DNA of 64,000 nt from Chryseobacterium potabilaquae (lineage in GTDB: Bacteria > Bacteroidota > Bacteroidia > Flavobacteriales > Weeksellaceae), in the NCBI RefSeq assembly GCF_902728265.1, contig NZ_CACVBR010000017.1, positions 1 to 64,000 of the forward strand, written 5' to 3'. This document shows, piece after piece, positions 34,996 to 44,424 of this stretch. The stretch's first letter is position 1. Each line of letters begins with the position of its first letter. The translations under genes and the position numbers were made by a program. The notes below the pieces were generated by a model. The model was not told the origin of the DNA. It searched no databases and saw nothing but the letters and a program-made list of their open reading frames with translations.

Positions 34996-36153
34996 ATGAT
35001 CTTTTTTTCAAAAAGAAAGAGGTGTCTGCCATTGTACTTTCTTTTATTTACCTTTTCAATAAAGGCACAAGTGCCGGATTCCCTACAAACCCAACCTGAG
35101 GAAGATAATGTGAAATATCCACAACTTCTAATCAAAGGTCTTTTTCAAGCCCGTTATCTCGTAGGAATGACTAAAGATGTGGATGTAAATGGCCTTCAGC
35201 ATAGCGATGAATCAGGTACAAGCAATAGCTTTATGGTTAAATACATGAGGGTTCAGGTACATGCTCAGATCAGTAAAAGAACAGAGGTTGTTGCCTTGGT
35301 CAATTTAGCCGATTTTAAGAATGATCCTAAAACAAGAGTTCTTGAGAATGCCTATCTGAAATACACATTTAACCCTAAACTCGCTATTACAGTAGGACAA
35401 TTCAGACCTTGGTTTGGCCTTGAAGAAACCTACCCTATTGACATTATCAAATCATTAGACTGGTCCAATCAGTATTTAGAATTCGGAAAACTCGGTTGGA
35501 CTAGTTTCCAAATAGGAATGTCTGCTACAGGACAACTTAAATTGGGTGAAATCCCATTTCAATATGGAGTTTCAGTGGTAAATGGGAATGGAAAAAATCA
35601 AGTTAACGACAATAATGATGGAAAGCAATATTCAACAAGATTAGTTTTCGAGCTCTCTAAAAAATATAATTTTAATATGGGTTTAAATGGGGGAATTGGT
35701 GATGTTTTTAGTAAAAAAGTATATGCTTTAGGAATAGATTTTAGCTCTCTTATTAATTTTAATCCTAGATGGTCTTTGGATATGCAGCTAGAAGCAAAAC
35801 AGGCAACCAACCATCCCTTATATTTTGCTGTAGATCCGGAACTTCGGCCTAAAAACCCTGATGAATATTTAATTCGAGGTGCTTATTTTCTTCCAGATGT
35901 AAGATATAAAATTGATCACAAAAATCTGAGTGCACTTGAATTCTCATGTCGTTACGAATATTTAGATAGTAATTTCAGATTAAACTCAAATCCTAGACAA
36001 ACTATTACCCCGATGCTTGGCTTAGAATTTTTGAAAAATTATGGCGCAAGAATTCAACTGGGTGTACAGTTTGACCGCTATAAACACCAAATTGCAAATA
36101 CATCACAATATAATAATAATCTATTCATTATTCAGGTACAGAGTAGATTCTAA
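34996..36153 (+). CDS. Outer-membrane porin (OprO/OprP-like)
   Basis: 385 aa with an N-terminal signal (LPLYFLLFTFSIKAQ) and a beta-barrel pattern ending in a terminal Phe (IIQVQSRF). The phosphate-selective-porin O/P type is suggested by IKGLFQARYLVG, FMVKYMRVQVHAQIS and ITVGQFRPWFGLEETYPI. It lies 32 nt after the amidase and 18 nt before the DASS transporter, so it is probably the outer-membrane entry for an anionic substrate rather than a phosphate porin. Confidence 0.82.
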   Translation: MIFFSKRKRCLPLYFLLFTFSIKAQVPDSLQTQPEEDNVKYPQLLIKGLFQARYLVGMTKDVDVNGLQHSDESGTSNSFMVKYMRVQVHAQISKRTEVVALVNLADFKNDPKTRVLENAYLKYTFNPKLAITVGQFRPWFGLEETYPIDIIKSLDWSNQYLEFGKLGWTSFQIGMSATGQLKLGEIPFQYGVSVVNGNGKNQVNDNNDGKQYSTRLVFELSKKYNFNMGLNGGIGDVFSKKVYALGIDFSSLINFNPRWSLDMQLEAKQATNHPLYFAVDPELRPKNPDEYLIRGAYFLPDVRYKIDHKNLSALEFSCRYEYLDSNFRLNSNPRQTITPMLGLEFLKNYGARIQLGVQFDRYKHQIANTSQYNNNLFIIQVQSRF

Positions 36154-36171
36154 TTACTTAAACTTATAATC

Positions 36172-37602
36172 ATGAAAGAAATTAATATCAAAAACGTAGC
36201 AATAACATTGACTATTGCTATTATTATTTGGTTTATCCCGGTACCAGATGGTGTAACTGAAAATGCATGGCACCTTTTTGCTATTTTTGCTGCAACAATA
36301 TTGGGAATCATTCTAAAAGCCGCTCCCATGGGAACAATGTGTATGATGGCAATAGGATGTACGGCTCTTACACAAGTAGTCGCACCGGGAGATGCCGGAA
36401 AATCAATCACAAAAGCTCTTTCCGGTTTTGGAGATAAAGTAATTTGGCTTATTGGGATTTCATTTTTTATTGCCCGTGGTTTCATTAAAACAGGATTAGG
36501 AAATAGAATTGCTTTTTTATTTATTAGAATTTTTGGAAAAAGCTCTTTAGGTCTCGCCTATGGATTAGGATTAGCTGACGTATGTTTAGCTCCGGCTATT
36601 CCAAGTAATACAGCAAGAGGCGGTGGTATTATATATCCTATTATGAAATCAATGGCTATAAGCTTTGATTCTGTCCCCGATAAACCGGAAACTCACAGAA
36701 AATTAGGCTCATATCTTACATTGAATAGCTATTATATGAATCTCATTGCTTCCTCTATGTTTTTAACAGGAACTGCCAGCAACCCTATGTGCCAAAAATT
36801 TGCAGCCAATCTGGGAATCAATATTACTTGGATGTCTTGGGCTGCTGCAGGATTTGTTCCCGGGCTGGTCGCTTTTTTCGTTGTTCCTTTAGTATTATAC
36901 AAATTATACCCACCTGAATTAAAAAAAACAGGAGACGCTCCTAAAATGGCAGCCCAAAAGCTTAAAGAAATGGGACCGATTTCAAAAAATGAATGGCTCA
37001 TGTTATTGGCATTTTTTATATTATTGGCTTTGTGGATATTTGGAGGTACACTTTCCATTGATGCAACAACAACAGCTTTTATTGGCCTAACCCTTCTGTT
37101 ACTTACCTCTGTATTAACATGGGAAGACGTAAAATCAGAAAAAGGAGCTTGGGATACCATTGTTTGGTTCGCTGTTCTGGTTATGATGGCCAGCTCTTTA
37201 AATGAACTTGGATTTATTGGTTGGTTTAGTGATCTTATTAAAGCTAAAATTGGAGGACTAAGTTGGCAGGTAGCATTCCCTGTTATTATTGTAGTCTATT
37301 TTTTCAGTCACTATATTTTTGCCAGTGCGACGGCTCATGTGGCAGCTATGTATGCCGCATTATTAGGTGTAGGCGTAGCGGTAGGGATTCCTCCTATGTT
37401 ATTAGCTATGATGCTTGGTTTCTTAGGCTCAATTTATGGAGTTCTTACCCATTATGGTCATGGTCCTGCTCCCGTTTTCTTTGGTAGTGGATATGTTGAA
37501 CTAAAAGCATGGTGGCTAAGAGGTCTCGAAATAGGAATTGTACTATTAATTATCTATATGATTGTTGGTGGACTTTGGATGAAAGTTTTAGGATATTATT
37601 AA
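36172..37602 (+). CDS. DASS/SLC13-type anion (dicarboxylate) transporter
   Basis: 476-aa inner-membrane protein with about 12 helices. Family marks: IWLIGISFFIARGFIKTGLGNRIA, APAIPSNTARGGGIIYPI, the SNT substrate/Na+ motif at SNTARGG, the second-half SATAHVAAMYAALL, and YGVLTHYGHGPAPVFFGSGY. It resembles the 2-oxoglutarate/malate and citrate/succinate translocator branch. As the neighbours are a succinate dehydrogenase/fumarate reductase and an outer-membrane porin, dicarboxylate uptake or exchange (for example succinate, malate or fumarate) is likely. Confidence 0.9.
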   Translation: MKEINIKNVAITLTIAIIIWFIPVPDGVTENAWHLFAIFAATILGIILKAAPMGTMCMMAIGCTALTQVVAPGDAGKSITKALSGFGDKVIWLIGISFFIARGFIKTGLGNRIAFLFIRIFGKSSLGLAYGLGLADVCLAPAIPSNTARGGGIIYPIMKSMAISFDSVPDKPETHRKLGSYLTLNSYYMNLIASSMFLTGTASNPMCQKFAANLGINITWMSWAAAGFVPGLVAFFVVPLVLYKLYPPELKKTGDAPKMAAQKLKEMGPISKNEWLMLLAFFILLALWIFGGTLSIDATTTAFIGLTLLLLTSVLTWEDVKSEKGAWDTIVWFAVLVMMASSLNELGFIGWFSDLIKAKIGGLSWQVAFPVIIVVYFFSHYIFASATAHVAAMYAALLGVGVAVGIPPMLLAMMLGFLGSIYGVLTHYGHGPAPVFFGSGYVELKAWWLRGLEIGIVLLIIYMIVGGLWMKVLGYY

Positions 37603-37619
37603 TCATTAAAATTAAAAAA

Positions 37620-38276
37620 ATGCAATCAACGTTATTAAGTAAAATGTTGATGTGTCTTACAGGTCTTTTCTTAAGTTTCTTTTTGTTAATACATTTTTTA
37701 GGAAATCTTCAGTTATTTTTACCTAAAGAACAAGCACATCTTCAATTTAATGCTTACTCCCATTTTTTATCGGGAAATATTGTGATCAAAACTATTTCCT
37801 ATATCTTGTATGCAAGTATTATTCTTCATGCTTTAGATGGTTTACTTATTACCTTAAAAAATAAAAGATCAGCCGCAAACTATCAGACCGACAGACGTGG
37901 GAGAGCTAGTAAATGGTACTCTAGAAATATGGGAGTATTAGGAACACTTATACTAATTTTTCTCGTTATCCATTTTCAGAATTTCTGGTATGTCTACAAA
38001 TTTGGGAATCTGCCGTTGGATAAGAATGGCAATAAAGATTTGTATATCCTTGTGGTGAATGTTTTTAAAGAATGGTGGTACGTCCTTATCTATATTATTT
38101 CTATGATTGCATTAGGTTATCATCTTATCCATGGGATTTACAGTGCGATTAGGACCTTAGGATTGTATCATCCAAAATTTATAAGATGGTTTAAAATCGT
38201 TGGAATTGCATATTCTGTAATAATCAGCCTTGGATTTACCTTAATGCCGATTTATCTATTTTTCACTTATCACTAA
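37620..38276 (+). CDS. sdhC: Succinate dehydrogenase/fumarate reductase cytochrome b subunit
   Basis: 218-aa membrane anchor of the single-subunit diheme type, with five hydrophobic segments. Candidate heme ligands lie in LLIHFLGNL, SIILHALDGLL, LVIHFQNFWYV and ALGYHLIHGIYSAI. The ATG at 37620 is chosen because it lies 17 nt after the transporter stop and begins a natural membrane anchor; the longer frame opens inside the transporter gene. It passes electrons between the Fe-S subunit and quinone. Followed by the flavoprotein after 11 nt. Confidence 0.92.
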   Translation: MQSTLLSKMLMCLTGLFLSFFLLIHFLGNLQLFLPKEQAHLQFNAYSHFLSGNIVIKTISYILYASIILHALDGLLITLKNKRSAANYQTDRRGRASKWYSRNMGVLGTLILIFLVIHFQNFWYVYKFGNLPLDKNGNKDLYILVVNVFKEWWYVLIYIISMIALGYHLIHGIYSAIRTLGLYHPKFIRWFKIVGIAYSVIISLGFTLMPIYLFFTYH

Positions 38277-38287
38277 ATTGAAAGATT

Positions 38288-40204
38288 ATGATTTTAAATT
38301 CAAAAATACCAGAAGGCCCGTTAGAAAAAAAATGGGAAAATTATAAAAAAACGGCTAAGCTTGTCAATCCTGCTAACCGAAAAAAGCTGGATGTTATTGT
38401 GGTTGGAACAGGATTAGCAGGAAGCTCTATTGCTGCATCTTTAGGAGAAATGGGTTATAATGTAAAATCTTTTTGTTTTCAAGATAGTCCCAGAAGAGCT
38501 CACTCTGTAGCAGCACAGGGAGGAGTAAATGCTGCTAAAAATTACAAAAACGATGGCGATAGTATTTACCGAATGTTTGTTGATACATTGAAAGGGGGTG
38601 ATTTCCGAGCCCGAGAAGCCAATGTGTATCGAATGGCAGAATGTTCATTGAACCTAATTGATCAAGCTGTTGCTCAAGGTGTTCCTTTTGGAAGAGAATA
38701 TGGAGGATATCTGAATAATCGTTCTTTTGGTGGAGTTCAAGTAAGTAGAACATTTTACGCAAGAGGCCAAACTGGGCAACAATTGCTTTTAGGAGCATAT
38801 CAGGCATTGATGAGACAAGTGGGTAAGAAAACAGTACAATTATTTTCCAGACACGAAATGCTTGATTTAGTCGTAATAGAGGGAAAAGCAAGAGGAATTA
38901 TCGTAAGAAATTTAGACACCGGAAAAATTGAAAGACATGCTGCCCATGCAGTAATTTTGGCAACAGGAGGATATGGTAAAATTTATTACTTATCCACCTT
39001 GGCGATGGGCTGTAATGGGTCTGCTATTTGGAGAGCCCACAAAAAAGGAGCATTAATGGCTTCCCCAAGCTGGATTCAGGTACACCCTACTTCTCTACCC
39101 CAGTCCGGAGACTATCAATCAAAATTAACCCTCATGTCCGAATCCCTCCGAAATGATGGCAGAATATGGGTACCTCTACATAAAGAGGAAAATCGCCAAC
39201 CCAATGATATCCCTGAAAATGAAAGAGATTATTACTTGGAAAGAAGGTATCCTGCTTTTGGTAATTTAGCTCCAAGAGATATTTCTTCAAGAGCTGCAAA
39301 AGAAAGAATTGATGCAGGCTTTGGAATTGGGCCTTTAAAAAATGCTGTTTATCTCGATTTCTCTAAAGCAATCAAGGAACAAGGAAAAGAAAAGATTGAA
39401 GAAAAATATGGTAATCTTTTCGATATGTATTTAAAAATCACAGGATATAATGCCTACGAAGAACCCATGATGATTTCTCCGTCCGCCCATTTTTCAATGG
39501 GAGGTCTTTGGGTAGATTATGAATTAATGACCACCATTCCAGGGTTATTTGCTTTAGGAGAAGCTAATTTTGCAGATCATGGAGCTAATAGATTAGGAGC
39601 CAATTCCTTACTCCAAGCTTCTGTTGATGGATACTTTATTGCGCCTTACACAATTGCCAATTATTTGTCTAATGAAATTCATACCGGAAAAATTTCAATT
39701 GAACACCCAGAATTTGAAAAAGCAGAACAGATCGTAAAAGAGCAGATCAATCATTTAATCAATATTAAAGGGACAAAAACAGTTGACTATTATCATAAAA
39801 CTTTAGGCAAATTACTGTACGAGTATTGTGGTTTAGCTCGAAATGAAAAAGGATTAAAATATGCTATTGAAGAAATCCGAAAACTAAAAAAGGAATTTTA
39901 CAACGATGTAAAAGTTTCTGGTCATGAAGATACAATGAATACCGAATTGGAAAAAGCAGGCCGTGTTGCCGATTATTTTGAAATAGGCGAACTGATGTGT
40001 TATGATGCATTAACACGAAACGAATCTTGTGGCGCCCATTTTCGGGAAGAGTTTCAAACCCCTGATGGAGAAGCCTTAAGAAATGACAACGAATTTCAGT
40101 TCATATCCGCATGGGGATGGGCAGGCGAAAATAATGAGCCAGAACTCATCAAAGAACCCTTAATTTTTGAAGAAATACAACCTACCGTAAGAAGCTATAA
40201 ATAA
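38288..40204 (+). CDS. sdhA: Succinate dehydrogenase/fumarate reductase flavoprotein subunit
   Basis: 638-aa FAD subunit. Rossmann start [20 protein letters not shown], covalent FAD His in [16 protein letters not shown] and the HPTSLPQSG segment. Substrate residues include SESLRNDGR and the proton-shuttle Arg in [13 protein letters not shown]. The cap end has [11 protein letters not shown] and [13 protein letters not shown]. These and the long C-terminal helical domain match the Bacteroidetes/epsilonproteobacterial class that can run as SDH or as fumarate reductase. Placement after the DASS transporter is unusual and hints at a dedicated role. Confidence 0.95.
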   Translation: MILNSKIPEGPLEKKWENYKKTAKLVNPANRKKLDVIVVGTGLAGSSIAASLGEMGYNVKSFCFQDSPRRAHSVAAQGGVNAAKNYKNDGDSIYRMFVDTLKGGDFRAREANVYRMAECSLNLIDQAVAQGVPFGREYGGYLNNRSFGGVQVSRTFYARGQTGQQLLLGAYQALMRQVGKKTVQLFSRHEMLDLVVIEGKARGIIVRNLDTGKIERHAAHAVILATGGYGKIYYLSTLAMGCNGSAIWRAHKKGALMASPSWIQVHPTSLPQSGDYQSKLTLMSESLRNDGRIWVPLHKEENRQPNDIPENERDYYLERRYPAFGNLAPRDISSRAAKERIDAGFGIGPLKNAVYLDFSKAIKEQGKEKIEEKYGNLFDMYLKITGYNAYEEPMMISPSAHFSMGGLWVDYELMTTIPGLFALGEANFADHGANRLGANSLLQASVDGYFIAPYTIANYLSNEIHTGKISIEHPEFEKAEQIVKEQINHLINIKGTKTVDYYHKTLGKLLYEYCGLARNEKGLKYAIEEIRKLKKEFYNDVKVSGHEDTMNTELEKAGRVADYFEIGELMCYDALTRNESCGAHFREEFQTPDGEALRNDNEFQFISAWGWAGENNEPELIKEPLIFEEIQPTVRSYK

Positions 40205-40216
40205 AAAATAAAGCTC

Positions 40217-40966
40217 ATGAATTTACATCTGAAAATTTGGAGACAAAAAGATCGTCAAAGTGAAGGAAAACTGTATAATTACAGTTTAAAAGACCTGAAC
40301 CCTCATATGTCTTTCTTAGAAATGCTGGATACCTTAAACGAACAACTTATTCTTGAAGGTAATGAACCTGTTGAATTTGATCATGATTGTCGTGAAGGAA
40401 TTTGCGGACAATGTGGAATGATGATCAATGGAATTGCTCATGGACCTTTAGAACATACCACAACATGCCAACTTCATTTACGCTCTTTTAAAAATGGGGA
40501 AACCATTATTATTGAACCATTCAGAGCAGCTGCATTTCCTATAAAGAAAGATTTAAAAGTAGATCGATCAGCCCTGGATAGGATTATATCCTCAGGAGGT
40601 TTTGTTTCAGTGAATACAGGTCAAGCAACCGATGCAACAACAATCGCTATCACTCATCAAACGGCAGAAGAAGCATTTGATTCCGCAGCATGTATTGGGT
40701 GTGGAGCATGTATTGCCACTTGCAAAAACGGAAGTGCCGCTTTATTTACCTCAGCAAAAATTTCACACATGGCCTTGCTACCACAAGGGAAAGAAGAACG
40801 TAACCAACGAGTTCTCAATATGGTTAAACAAATGGACTCTGAGCATTTTGGACATTGCTCCAACACAGAAGCATGCGAAATAGAATGTCCACAGGGTATT
40901 TCTGTATTAAATATCGCAAGAATGAACTATGAATATAATAGGGCATTATTTTTTAGAAAGAAATAA
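40217..40966 (+). CDS. sdhB: Succinate dehydrogenase/fumarate reductase iron-sulfur subunit
   Basis: 249 aa. [2Fe-2S] cysteines in DCREGICGQCGMMING and TTTCQLHL; [4Fe-4S] and [3Fe-4S] cysteines in CIGCGACIATCKNGSA and CSNTEACEIECPQG. It completes the SdhCAB set, the last of six genes with 11-32 nt gaps. Convergent with the cyclase-family gene after 28 nt. Confidence 0.95.
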   Translation: MNLHLKIWRQKDRQSEGKLYNYSLKDLNPHMSFLEMLDTLNEQLILEGNEPVEFDHDCREGICGQCGMMINGIAHGPLEHTTTCQLHLRSFKNGETIIIEPFRAAAFPIKKDLKVDRSALDRIISSGGFVSVNTGQATDATTIAITHQTAEEAFDSAACIGCGACIATCKNGSAALFTSAKISHMALLPQGKEERNQRVLNMVKQMDSEHFGHCSNTEACEIECPQGISVLNIARMNYEYNRALFFRKK

Positions 40967-40994
40967 TGCTAATCTGAAATATAATCTTTGAAAA

Positions 40995-41765
40995 TTATTC
41001 AATAATGGCAACAACTCTAGCGGGAGCTGCGGATCCTCCCACAATTTTAAGGGGAAATACACAAACCTTAAATCCTGTAGGAGGTAATGCTCTCAGGTTT
41101 GTCAACTGCTCTATGTGCAGATATTCTTTTTCTATACCAACGCGATGCCCTTCCCAGAAATATTCCGGATCGTTCAACTCTTTTGCTTTTTGAGCCATAA
41201 ATTTCAATGGTAAATCCCATCCCCACTGGTCAATTCCCATTACCTTTACTCCTTGATCGATCAGCCATTCTGTAGCCTCACGACTTATTCCTGTTCCTTT
41301 ATTTGGAAAATCCGGCGTTCCCATCAATTGATCTCGGTCTGTTCTTATCAAAACAATATTTCCTTTCCTAATGGTAATTCCATTTTTATCAAGATCTTTC
41401 TTTAAATCATCCACAGTAATTGCTATGAAATCTGCTTTATGACTACAATCAATTACAATTCCTTCGCCATAGCACCATTCCAAGGGGATCTGATCAATTG
41501 TTTTGGCGGGTTTACCTTCCACCATAGGTCCATAATGCCAAGGAGCATCAATATGGGTTGTGGCATGAAGTCCCATATTTTTGATACAATCATCTGCCCA
41601 TCCTACCCAATTTTTAGGAAATAATCTTAAAGGAAGTCTTAATGCAAGACGAATCAACCAATGTGATTGACGATGTGACTTATGTTTAATCTTTACCTTC
41701 ATGAACCATGGATCTCCAGCATTATACTGAATAGGTTTAGAAAGATCAATGATTTGGTGTTCCAT
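40995..41765 (-). CDS. Cyclase-family protein (kynurenine formamidase-like metal hydrolase)
   Basis: 256 aa. Metal-binding HATTHIDAPWHYGP (about 47-60), the family signature HxGTHxDxPxH in near-canonical form, and VLIRTDRD and MGIDQWGWDLPLK segments. PF04199 members hydrolyse amides such as N-formylkynurenine or isatin, or close lactones. The genomic position, convergent with the amidase-DASS-Sdh operon, does not prove a shared pathway but both ends encode amide-type hydrolases. Confidence 0.85.
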   Translation of the reverse strand: MEHQIIDLSKPIQYNAGDPWFMKVKIKHKSHRQSHWLIRLALRLPLRLFPKNWVGWADDCIKNMGLHATTHIDAPWHYGPMVEGKPAKTIDQIPLEWCYGEGIVIDCSHKADFIAITVDDLKKDLDKNGITIRKGNIVLIRTDRDQLMGTPDFPNKGTGISREATEWLIDQGVKVMGIDQWGWDLPLKFMAQKAKELNDPEYFWEGHRVGIEKEYLHIEQLTNLRALPPTGFKVCVFPLKIVGGSAAPARVVAIIE

Positions 41766-41794
41766 AAGCCATAGATATTAATTTTTAATTCAAA

Positions 41795-42808
41795 TTAAAC
41801 TTCCTTATCAAAATAGAGCATATAATATTTTCCTTTTTCGTCCTGACCTTGAGCAATCATTTGTCGGTCACCATGGATATAGATATGGAAATTTTTATCT
41901 AATTTAATGATACTTTTAAAATGTCTTTGTGTTTTTTTCACTGCTGCCTCACTGATTGGAAACTCCTCTGCAATATTAATCTGCATATCCTGCTCATAAT
42001 CGGTCTTAAAGTTATTAAAACTTTCGATCACATGCTCATCTCCTAATACCTCATTTGCAAATTCATCCAGTTTAAACTCTTCTTTTTCTTTAAAGAAATT
42101 GATCGATTTATTCAAAAAATCAGCCTGATCAGCTTTTGAGACTTCAAATTCCTGTGGCAATTGCTTCGTGATATAATCTTTATAGACCATTAAAGCTTCT
42201 TGTGTATGAAAATATTCATCATCCCGTTGTTTAACTTTTAAAAAATCCTCGAACCAATAATACATGTCTCCATTTTTATTATTGTCTACAACAGAAAGTA
42301 CATATCCTGTTTCTTTATCGTTATTGTAGATTAAAGCTGCTTTATCAATTTTAGACAACCCAATTCCTTGGTCTTTCTCGATATCAAAAGTTTCATTTTG
42401 AGGGAAGATTTTCAGGAAAGATTCTCTTTTTTCAGTTTTAAAAATTCCAATTTTATCCACTTTTTCACCATTTTCTCTCTCATCTTCAAAATATACAATA
42501 AACAACTCTCCTCCTTGAACTCTTGGATTTTCTGCAGCTTCAAAAAGATGCTTTGCAATATTCTCAGACTCCCAAAGAAACTTGGCTTTATCATCAAAAA
42601 TTTCGGATACAGAACTATAAATCGGATTATTTACCAAATAAGAATCGCTGTAAAACTGAAAAGTTTCTTCCGATTTAAAAGAGCCTAAAAAGTAGTTTTC
42701 AAGCAATTCTATCATGCCCTCATCCAACCTCAACTCTTCTTGGGAAAGTATTAAAGATTCTCCATTGATTTTATTTCCTACTCTATGTACTACGATTTTT
42801 GAAAACAT
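41795..42808 (-). CDS. Nucleoid-associated protein, NdpA/YejK-like
   Basis: 337 aa. N-terminal FSKIVVHRVGNKINGESLIL and the acidic body with FFIVYFEDE-like ELFIVYFEDERENGEK, typical of the 37-kDa nucleoid-associated family. The DNA-binding role is known for E. coli YejK; in flavobacteria it is inferred. The ATG at 42808 is preferred over one 45 nt further upstream, since the conserved part begins there. Immediately 29 nt upstream of the cyclase-family gene. Confidence 0.82.
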   Translation of the reverse strand: MFSKIVVHRVGNKINGESLILSQEELRLDEGMIELLENYFLGSFKSEETFQFYSDSYLVNNPIYSSVSEIFDDKAKFLWESENIAKHLFEAAENPRVQGGELFIVYFEDERENGEKVDKIGIFKTEKRESFLKIFPQNETFDIEKDQGIGLSKIDKAALIYNNDKETGYVLSVVDNNKNGDMYYWFEDFLKVKQRDDEYFHTQEALMVYKDYITKQLPQEFEVSKADQADFLNKSINFFKEKEEFKLDEFANEVLGDEHVIESFNNFKTDYEQDMQINIAEEFPISEAAVKKTQRHFKSIIKLDKNFHIYIHGDRQMIAQGQDEKGKYYMLYFDKEV

Positions 42809-43014
42809 TGTCTTGAATATTTGGAGTGCAAAGATATTAATTATATCAAACAATCCATATTATTTCATTCTGATAAAAACCTTATCATTTTGAGAAGCTC
42901 TACTTATTTAATCGCATTTACAAAAACATAGCAACATATTAATTTACAACAACTTACACAAAAACAATATTCAAAGGAATACAATTGGCTTCATTTTTCT
43001 AAAAACATGAGAAC

Positions 43015-43179
43015 ATGAACCTAAAAACCTTAAATAGAATCGATAAGCTAAGAAGATTAAAAAGCAAAGGCCCCAAAACACCACAATGGTTAAAGCCCTA
43101 TCATATGGTCTTGATTGCTTTTTTCCTCCTCTTCATTTTCAGTGTATTTATAAAAGTTGTAGAACAAAATAACAAATAA
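43015..43179 (+). CDS. Small membrane protein, module copy 1
   Basis: 54-aa basic protein below usual size cut-offs. The N-terminal half (MNLKTLNRIDKLRRLKSKG) is Lys/Arg rich, and residues about 29-49 form one hydrophobic helix (HMVLIAFFLLFIFSVFIKVV). It ends 2 nt before the next gene, which supports real translation. A similar short basic plus membrane protein precedes the paralogous second gene, so this is probably half of a repeated two-gene unit. Function unknown. Confidence 0.65.
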   Translation: MNLKTLNRIDKLRRLKSKGPKTPQWLKPYHMVLIAFFLLFIFSVFIKVVEQNNK

Positions 43180-43181
43180 CA

Positions 43182-43538
43182 ATGGATTATTTAATGACCT
43201 CTCAAGAAATTACAGAAATGATTCCTTCTATTCAATATGAATTAAAAGATAGCAAGGTGCAAAACTCTTATAATGTGATTCAAACCTTTACAAATCATAT
43301 TAAAAATATGATCAGACAAAATGATAGAAATATTTTATTTGAATGTATCAAAAAAATGAATTATATTTATACAAACGGTGACAAAATGTTAAAAGATGCT
43401 ATAGAAGGCACCTTTATTTATTCCATAGACAACTATACTTTGTTTTGCAATGAAGAATATAAGAAAAAGATTTTTAGTCATATATCAAATGAGTTACAAA
43501 AAATACATTCAAGACAAATTTATAGCCCTAGTATATGA
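43182..43538 (+). CDS. Helical protein of unknown function, module copy 1 (DUF7674-like?)
   Basis: 118 aa, no signal or membrane segment. It is paralogous to 43796-44191: both share VIQT, then helix K-(M/L)-(I/L)-(Q/R), then I-K-M-Y-NG, D-IE--F--S. I believe relatives are filed under DUF7674 in Chryseobacterium but cannot confirm. The start lies 2 nt after the 54-aa micro-gene. Being partner to a single-helix membrane peptide suggests a membrane-linked regulator, or a toxin/antitoxin-like pair. None is shown. Confidence 0.65.
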   Translation: MDYLMTSQEITEMIPSIQYELKDSKVQNSYNVIQTFTNHIKNMIRQNDRNILFECIKKMNYIYTNGDKMLKDAIEGTFIYSIDNYTLFCNEEYKKKIFSHISNELQKIHSRQIYSPSI

Positions 43539-43613
43539 ATATAATTAGTTCCTATTTTATACAATAAATCAAAGCAAAAAAACATAAAAAAAACCATTCA
43601 AAATCAATCATTT

Positions 43614-43745
43614 ATGAAAACAAAAATCAGAAAAGTATCCGATTGGAAAACTAAGGAAACTACTACTATCAAAAACAATTTAGAAATTCTAGCCACTCAC
43701 ATTGCAGTGATTATAAGTACATTTATTTTTGCCTTGTTTTTATAA
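43614..43745 (+). CDS. Small membrane protein, module copy 2
   Basis: 43 aa: basic N-terminus (MKTKIRKVSDWKTKETTTIK) and a hydrophobic helix at about 26-43 (ATHIAVIISTFIFALFL). It occupies the same position before the second paralogue as the 54-aa gene does before the first. It is not alignable at a glance beyond charge and hydrophobic pattern. Confidence 0.55.
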   Translation: MKTKIRKVSDWKTKETTTIKNNLEILATHIAVIISTFIFALFL

Positions 43746-43795
43746 TTTTGGTACAGTTTTCGCAGCGATAACTGTGTTCTGAAAAATATTTAATT

Positions 43796-44191
43796 ATGAT
43801 GAATATGCAAATGAAAACTATTAATCCCAAAATAGCTATAGAATATTTAAAGTTTTTCTATCCTCCTCTTCAAAAGGAAATCACTCAACTGTCCGTACAG
43901 GACAATTTTGCAGGGGTAATTCAAACAACCGTTGATTATTTAAAAAAGCTTTTACAAGAGTCAAAAGTCAATATTATTTCCCATCACATTAAACTGATGG
44001 ACTGGTTGTATAGGAATGGTAATTCTTATGTGAGAGATATTATAGAAAATCTTTTTGTGAGATCATTTGAAAGTTTTAAAAAACATGCTAAAATACAGCA
44101 TTGGAAACTTTTATATCAATATATGCCTATAAGTTTCCAAATCATTTATAATGAACAACAGAAGCAGGATAAAATTTTCTTTGGTAAGTAA
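43796..44191 (+). CDS. Helical protein of unknown function, module copy 2 (DUF7674-like?)
   Basis: 131 aa, paralogue of 43182-43538. It is more diverged from it than recent duplicates would be, but keeps VIQT, LMDWLYRNGNS matching KMNYIYTNGDK, and the D-IE-LFVRS segment. The N-terminus is slightly longer. A terminator (44273-44301) ends the unit. It is a second, evolved copy of the two-gene module. Confidence 0.65.
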   Translation: MMNMQMKTINPKIAIEYLKFFYPPLQKEITQLSVQDNFAGVIQTTVDYLKKLLQESKVNIISHHIKLMDWLYRNGNSYVRDIIENLFVRSFESFKKHAKIQHWKLLYQYMPISFQIIYNEQQKQDKIFFGK

Positions 44192-44272
44192 AAAAGATGT
44201 CAATAGAAAGCTTTGAGCAAAATATAAACTGCAAGAAAAAGCTTAGATAAAATTAAACAATATTCTTATATG

Positions 44273-44303
44273 AAAGAGTTCGGTATAGTACCGGACTCTT
44301 TTT
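44273..44303 (+). terminator. Terminator of the duplicated micro-protein modules
   Basis: Arms 44273-44285 and 44289-44301 (AAAGAGTTCGGTA with TACCGGACTCTTT), one wobble, then TTTCC. Confidence 0.7.
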
Positions 44304-44424
44304 CCATTTAAAGAAATCCAAGTCCTAACTTTTTAACTTACATACTTGGTTGGATAGTATCTTGGATTTTTTCCTTTTAGATTAGGGGTGAATACTACAA
44401 TATTATCTCTATACAAATTAACCT

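Noticed and set aside
36732..37160. 142-codon minus-strand frame opposite the DASS transporter
   Set aside because: Antisense to membrane helices of a recognised family.
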